A stretch of DNA of 9,885 nt, from the NCBI GenBank assembly GCA_030041195.1, contig JASHOI010000651.1, positions 1-9,885 of the forward strand, given 5' to 3'. The stretch comes from Streptosporangiaceae bacterium. GTDB lineage: Bacteria; Actinomycetota; Actinomycetes; Streptosporangiales; Streptosporangiaceae. The position numbers were made by a program, and so were the translations under genes. Shown here one piece after another: positions 6,469 to 9,885 of this stretch (positions are counted from its first letter, which is position 1; each line of letters opens with the position of its first letter). The notes under the pieces are model-generated. The model was not told where the DNA came from and ran no database searches. It saw nothing but the letters and a program-made list of their open reading frames with translations.

Positions 6469-7470
6469 TCAGGCGTACTGGGCCAGCGCGTCGGCGGCGT
6501 CCTCACGGATCCCCGCGGCCAGGTCCTCCGGGGAGATCACCCGGCCGTCCTCGCCGAGCCGCAGCGCCAGCCGCCGGACCATCCGGGTATCCGGGGTGCG
6601 CAGCCAGACCCGGAGCCGGCCGTCACCGAGCTCGGTGATCCGCTCACACGGGTAGTAATCGGCCACCCAGCGGCCCGCGGCCGACAGCTCCAGCTCCACC
6701 TCGACGTCATCGGCCGACGGCCGGAACAGCCCCTGGTCGACGTCCCTGGGCTCGGCCCGGGCCGGCACCGACGCGGGCTCGTCGAGCACGGCCAGGTCCA
6801 GCACCCGGTCCAGCCGGAACAGCCGCACCGCCTCGGCGCGCAGGCACCAGCCCTCCAGGTACGTTCTGCCCTCAACGACCAGCAGCCGCATCGGGTCGAC
6901 GTCCCGCTCGGTGGCCTCGTCGCGGCCGGGGACGTAATACGACAGGTGCAGCCGCCTGCCCCGGTCGATCGCGTCCCGGATCTGAGCCGCCGCGTTTCTG
7001 GTGCCGCGGTCGTCGAGCTGCACCGCCACCTGGGCGCTCACCGCGCCCGCGGCGCCGGCCGCGGCCTCCAGCTTGGCGATCGTCCGGCTGAGCGCCGAGC
7101 GCTCCTCCAGGCTCGGCAGCTCGGCGATCATCCGCAGCGCGACCAGCAGCGCGCTTGCCTCGTCCACGCCCAGGCGCAGCGGGCGGTCGAACGACTCGGC
7201 CTCGCTGATCACGATCTCGCCGCCCTCGTAGGAAAGGTCGATCGGGCAGTAAGGATCGGGCGAGCGCAGCTCGACGCACCACAGCATGTTGAGGTCGTCG
7301 ACGAGCTCGCGCTCGCTGATGCCGAACGCCGCCGCGGTCTCGGCCAGCCCCACGACCTTCCTGCTGACCACGTAAGGAACCAGGGCGAGCAGCCGCTGCA
7401 GCCGGCCGGTGGCCGGCATCACCCGCGGCGGCGCTCCCGGCCGCGGGCGGGACCCTGCGGTGGCTGTCAT
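6469..7470 (-). CDS. pafC: WYL-domain transcriptional regulator PafC
   Basis: PafC is the partner of PafB. In mycobacteria the two act together as a transcriptional activator of the RecA-independent (LexA-independent) DNA damage response. The 333-aa protein has a winged-helix N-terminus (about 20-95; RLQRLLALVPYVVSRKVVG and FGISERELVDDLNML), a linker helix region, and a WYL domain (about 160-230). It ends in a WCX-type C-terminal extension (about 250-330). The WYL signature is modified to EGWCL in GRTYLEGWCLRAEAVRLFRL, as is common in PafC proteins. Start ATG 7470 overlaps the pafB stop by four bases (ATGA) and has AAGGGAG (7478-7484) seven bases upstream inside pafB. Translational coupling with pafB fits equal production of the two partners. 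Met18 (ATG 7419) is a less likely start. Confidence 0.92.
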   Translation of the reverse strand: MTATAGSRPRPGAPPRVMPATGRLQRLLALVPYVVSRKVVGLAETAAAFGISERELVDDLNMLWCVELRSPDPYCPIDLSYEGGEIVISEAESFDRPLRLGVDEASALLVALRMIAELPSLEERSALSRTIAKLEAAAGAAGAVSAQVAVQLDDRGTRNAAAQIRDAIDRGRRLHLSYYVPGRDEATERDVDPMRLLVVEGRTYLEGWCLRAEAVRLFRLDRVLDLAVLDEPASVPARAEPRDVDQGLFRPSADDVEVELELSAAGRWVADYYPCERITELGDGRLRVWLRTPDTRMVRRLALRLGEDGRVISPEDLAAGIREDAADALAQYA

Positions 7471-8417
7471 GCCAGGGCTCCCTTCAGCCGGCCGATCACG
7501 GCCTCGCGCAGATCGGCTGGCTCGATCACCACCGCGTCGGCACCAAATGAGGCGAGATGCTCGCTATGCCAGCCCACGTCCGTAAACGTCACCTCGACCA
7601 GATCCCATCCCGGCCGCTCCGGGTCCGGCCGCACCGCGCTGGCGCCACGCCGGAGCCCGTACCCGGCACCGCGGCGGACCTGCAGCACCGCCGTGCGCTG
7701 CGGCGTGTGATCCCACTCCCGCACCAGCTCGCGCACGTCGGTGCCGGGCGGCACCGTGACGGTGCCCGGCGGCCCGCTGAACGTCACCGGGCCGTCGATG
7801 CGGCTCAGCCGGAACACCCGCGTCTCGCCCCGGTCGGTGTCCAGGCCGGCCACGTACCAGCGGCCGTGCCGGTTCACCACGCCCCACGGCTCGAGCCGGC
7901 GCTGCTGGGACGCGCTGCGGCCGGGTGTGAGGTAGCCGAACGAGACCGGCCGCCGGTCCCGCACCGCCTCCCAGAGCGGGCCGAACGCCGCCTCTCCGGT
8001 CTGCAGCCGTGGCTCGATGCCCGGCTGCGTGGTCTCCTCCGCGTCGATCCCGGCGGCCCGCAGCTTGAGCAGGGCCCCGGCCGCGGCCCCGGCAAGCTCG
8101 GCGCGCCGCCAGACCCGGGCGGCGAGGCCCAGGACCGCGGCCTCGTCGGGTTCCAGCCTGATCTCGGGCAGCCCGTACACCTGGCGTGGTATCCGGTATC
8201 CCGGTTCCTCGTCCGGGGTCGCGCTGACCCCGGTCTCCAGCGGGATCCCCAGCTCGCGCAGTTCGTCCTTGTCGCGCTCGAACATGCGCTTGAAGGCGTC
8301 GAACGACTCCGGGTAGCCGGGGACCGCGTCCCTGATCTGGGATGCGGTGAGGTACTTGCTGGCCGAGAGCAGGCAGACGACCAGGCTCAGCAGCCGTTCC
8401 GTCTTGCGCCGTGACAT
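7467..8417 (-). CDS. pafB: WYL-domain transcriptional regulator PafB
   Basis: PafB (316 aa from this start) is the other half of the PafBC DNA-damage regulator. The N-terminal winged helix is visible at about residues 1-80 (MSRRKTERLLSLVVCLL, LTASQIRDAVPGY, FERDKDELRELGIPLE). The WYL domain at about 145-215 contains GRWYVAGLD and the Arg-rich VFRLSRI that probably binds a ligand, and the WCX extension runs to the C-terminus. I chose ATG 8417 because the protein then begins at the conserved SRRKTERLL block. In-frame GTG codons at 8426 and 8456 are alternatives. Purine-rich GGGGGAG and AAAAGG lie upstream, but spacing to 8417 is long (about 11 bases from AAGGA). First gene of the minus-strand cluster and divergent from the DUF3866 gene. 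pafA, often upstream of pafB, is absent here. Confidence 0.92.
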   Translation of the reverse strand: MSRRKTERLLSLVVCLLSASKYLTASQIRDAVPGYPESFDAFKRMFERDKDELRELGIPLETGVSATPDEEPGYRIPRQVYGLPEIRLEPDEAAVLGLAARVWRRAELAGAAAGALLKLRAAGIDAEETTQPGIEPRLQTGEAAFGPLWEAVRDRRPVSFGYLTPGRSASQQRRLEPWGVVNRHGRWYVAGLDTDRGETRVFRLSRIDGPVTFSGPPGTVTVPPGTDVRELVREWDHTPQRTAVLQVRRGAGYGLRRGASAVRPDPERPGWDLVEVTFTDVGWHSEHLASFGADAVVIEPADLREAVIGRLKGALA

Positions 8418-8544
8418 TCCTGGCACGTTCCTTTTCTCTCCCCCGCCTCCAAGCACCGACCGTACCTTGCCGCGGCGCTCAACAGGGGCACTGGCGCGGG
8501 TTTCCTGGCCGCCGGGTGACGCCCGCGTCCACTACCCTGCCTTC
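8418..8544. promoter_or_regulatory. Divergent promoter region of pafB and the DUF3866 gene
   Basis: These 127 bases separate the two divergent starts. Toward pafB a possible -10 is TACGGT (minus strand, 8463-8468), without a clear -35. Toward the DUF3866 gene the -10 is TACCCT (8533-8538). I looked for the mycobacterial PafBC-dependent motif (TTGTCRGTG, 8 bases, TANNNT) and found no good match, so autoregulation by PafBC is not supported. Confidence 0.35.
8533..8538 (+). promoter_or_regulatory. -10 element of a probable leaderless transcript
   Basis: TACCCT (TANNNT type) ends six bases before GTG 8545, so the expected transcription start coincides with the first base of the start codon. Together with the lack of any Shine-Dalgarno before the GTG, this predicts a leaderless mRNA, a common arrangement in actinobacteria. 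The -35 region has no recognisable hexamer. Confidence 0.5.
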
Positions 8545-9645
8545 GTGATCAGGTGGCGCAGCGGGGTGGTGTCCGTCCTGCGGCGGGAATGGGCCGGCGC
8601 GGTCGAGGTCGAGGTGGCCGTCGACGGCGCAGCGGTCAGGGCGCTCGCCTACCCGGAGCTCACCGGCCGCCCGCAGCCAGGCGACCGGGTGCTGCTCAAT
8701 ACCGGCGCGCTCGACCTGGGCCTCGGCACCGGCGGGTACGCGCTGGTGGTCGCGCTGCCAGACCGGCTGCCGCCGGATCGCGACGGCCCCGGCCACCTGA
8801 TCAAGGCACGGTACACGCCGCTGCAGGCGACCGTTCTCGGCGCCGACGAGCAAGGCTCCCCGTACCATGGGCTGCTGCTTGACGCGGACGATCTGGACGG
8901 CATTCCGGTCGTGGTCGCCGATCTGCACTCGGCCCTGCCCGCCGTTCTCGCCGGGTACCGGCACGAGCTCGGGTCCGCTGGTGGCGCCTTGTCGCGGGCC
9001 GTCTACGTCATGCTGGACGGAGCCGCGCTGCCCGCGTGGTTCTCCCGCACGATCGCGGCGCTGCGCGATGCCGGCTGGCTGGCGGCGACGGTGACCGTGG
9101 GCCAGGCGTTCGGCGGTGACCTGGAGGCGGTGACGCTGCACAGCGGGCTGCTGGCCGCGCGGCACGTGCTGGGCGCCGGCCTGGTCGTGGTGTCCCAGGG
9201 GCCCGGCAACCTGGGCACCGGCACCAGGTGGGGGTTCTCCGGGGTCGCCGCCGGCGAGGCGGTCAACGCGGCGGCCGTGCTCGGCGGCAGGCCGGTGGCG
9301 TCGCTGCGGATCAGCGACGCCGACCCGCGTGAGCGGCATCGCGGCATCTCGCACCACAGCCTGACCAGCTACGGGCGGGTGGCCCTGGCCCGGGCCGACG
9401 TCGTGCTGCCGGGCCTGCCCGGCGAGTTTGGCGAACGGATCACCGCCGCCGCCGCGCCGCTGGCAGCCAGGCACAACCTGGTGGTGGTGAGCGTCGCCGG
9501 CCTGGAGCCCGCGCTGCGGGCCTGCCCGGTGCCGCTGTCCACCATGGGCCGCGGGCTGGACGAGGACCTCGCCTACTTCCTGGCCGCCGCCGCCGCCGGA
9601 CGCCACGCGGCGGTGCTGGCGGCCGAGCGCGCCGCGGGACAATGA
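8545..9645 (+). CDS. DUF3866 family protein of unknown function
   Basis: I recognise the family (DUF3866, conserved in actinobacteria and some Firmicutes) but know of no established function. The 366-aa protein has no signal peptide or membrane helix and is probably cytoplasmic. Family blocks visible: MIRWRSGVV at the start, GHLIKARYTPLQ (84-94), DLHSALP (126-132), TVTVGQAFGGDLEAV (182-196), LHSGLLAAR (198-206), GPGNLGTGTRWGFSG (219-233), and a striking His/Arg cluster RERHRGISHHSLTSYGR (262-278). The Gly-rich and His-rich blocks look like an active or ligand site, but that is inference. Start GTG 8545 is chosen because family members begin M-I-R-W-R and a -10 element sits just upstream. In-frame codons back to 8347 overlap pafB and look non-coding. 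It is divergent from pafB and followed by the DoxX-like gene after 43 bases. Confidence 0.85.
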   Translation: MIRWRSGVVSVLRREWAGAVEVEVAVDGAAVRALAYPELTGRPQPGDRVLLNTGALDLGLGTGGYALVVALPDRLPPDRDGPGHLIKARYTPLQATVLGADEQGSPYHGLLLDADDLDGIPVVVADLHSALPAVLAGYRHELGSAGGALSRAVYVMLDGAALPAWFSRTIAALRDAGWLAATVTVGQAFGGDLEAVTLHSGLLAARHVLGAGLVVVSQGPGNLGTGTRWGFSGVAAGEAVNAAAVLGGRPVASLRISDADPRERHRGISHHSLTSYGRVALARADVVLPGLPGEFGERITAAAAPLAARHNLVVVSVAGLEPALRACPVPLSTMGRGLDEDLAYFLAAAAAGRHAAVLAAERAAGQ

Positions 9646-9672
9646 ACCAACGAGAATGGCGACACCAGCTAT

Positions 9673-9680
9673 AGGAGAGG
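9673..9680 (+). promoter_or_regulatory. Ribosome binding site of the DoxX-like gene
   Basis: AGGAGAGG lies eight bases before ATG 9689 and two before GTG 9683. It supports a start in this spot but does not decide between the two codons: the upstream AGGAG core is five bases from the GTG. Confidence 0.6.
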
Positions 9681-9688
9681 CGGTGCTG

Positions 9689-9885
9689 ATGGGATTCGCA
9701 GCGAAGGCGAGGCGGCTGCCCGGGCGGGTTACGGCCGGCGCGTTCATCCTGAACGCGGGCCTGGGCAAGTGGTCGGCCGACGAGGAGACAGCCGCCAGGC
9801 TGCACGGCATGGCCGTCGGCAGCTACCCGTTCCTGGCCAGGCTCAAGCCCAAGGACTTCGCGCGGCTGCTGTCGATCGGCGAGCT
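9689..9885 (+). CDS. DoxX-like membrane protein, N-terminal part (cut by the window edge)
   Basis: The 65 visible residues read as the start of a small membrane protein of the DoxX-like type found in actinobacteria. The pattern is a basic N-terminus (AKARRLPGR), a first hydrophobic stretch with VTAGAFILNAGLGKW, then the LHGMAVGSYPFLARLKP segment and RLLSIGE leading into the next helix beyond the edge. These proteins are integral membrane proteins, some linked to redox stress; no specific role can be given. ATG 9689 is preferred; GTG 9683 would add two residues. It follows the DUF3866 gene after 43 bases in the same direction and may be co-transcribed with it. Confidence 0.6.
   Translation, partial: MGFAAKARRLPGRVTAGAFILNAGLGKWSADEETAARLHGMAVGSYPFLARLKPKDFARLLSIGE

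Noticed and set aside
8418..8544. A PafBC-type (RecA-independent) damage promoter in front of pafB or the DUF3866 gene
   Set aside because: The best alignment (TTGAGCGCC before TACGGT) matches the TTGTCRGTG element at too few positions and has the wrong spacing.
8479..9810. A 443-codon minus-strand open frame opposite the DUF3866 gene
   Set aside because: The translation shows only antisense-like Arg/Gly/Gln composition, whereas the plus strand has conserved DUF3866 blocks.

Overview
The window is chromosomal DNA from a high-GC actinobacterium. Four things point there: strong G/C third-position bias in every gene, the conserved cluster pafB-pafC-tatA-tatC-helY (the same order as Rv2096c-Rv2092c of Mycobacterium tuberculosis, from memory), a DUF3866 protein with a probable leaderless start, and GTG and TTG start codons. 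The absence of mycobacterial-type sequence around the core suggests a Streptomyces/Streptosporangiales-like lineage, but the genus cannot be fixed from this window.

Layout. Positions 1-1048 (minus) hold the N-terminal part of an FtsX-like ABC transporter permease that runs off the left edge. A 224-bp divergent intergenic region separates it from a 181-aa thiol dioxygenase of the cupin/cysteine dioxygenase type (1273-1818, plus). Positions 1819-2318 are about 500 bp without an intact gene. This stretch looks like a decay zone: it holds a remnant of a nucleotidyltransferase-like gene, then a perfect 13-bp inverted repeat whose left arm contains an AGGAGG Shine-Dalgarno sequence in front of a 22-codon open frame.

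Positions 8417 down to 2319 (minus) are one compact cluster: pafB, pafC (4-bp overlap), tatA, tatC, helY (4-bp overlap). PafB and PafC are WYL-domain regulators known in mycobacteria to activate the RecA-independent DNA damage response. TatA and TatC are the core of the twin-arginine protein export channel. HelY is a large Ski2/Mtr4-like helicase. The genes are not in one pathway; the order is simply conserved in actinobacteria. The proteasome ligase gene pafA, which precedes pafB in many relatives, is not here. Instead pafB is divergent from a DUF3866 gene (8545-9645, plus), followed by the start of a DoxX-like membrane protein that runs off the right edge.

I see no mobile element, CRISPR array, tRNA or rRNA, and no clear new multi-gene system. 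The points most worth a second look are the decay zone with its hairpin and Shine-Dalgarno sequence, the unusual substrate-pocket residue in the thiol dioxygenase, the repeat-bearing purine-rich linker inside helY, and the leaderless DUF3866 start.
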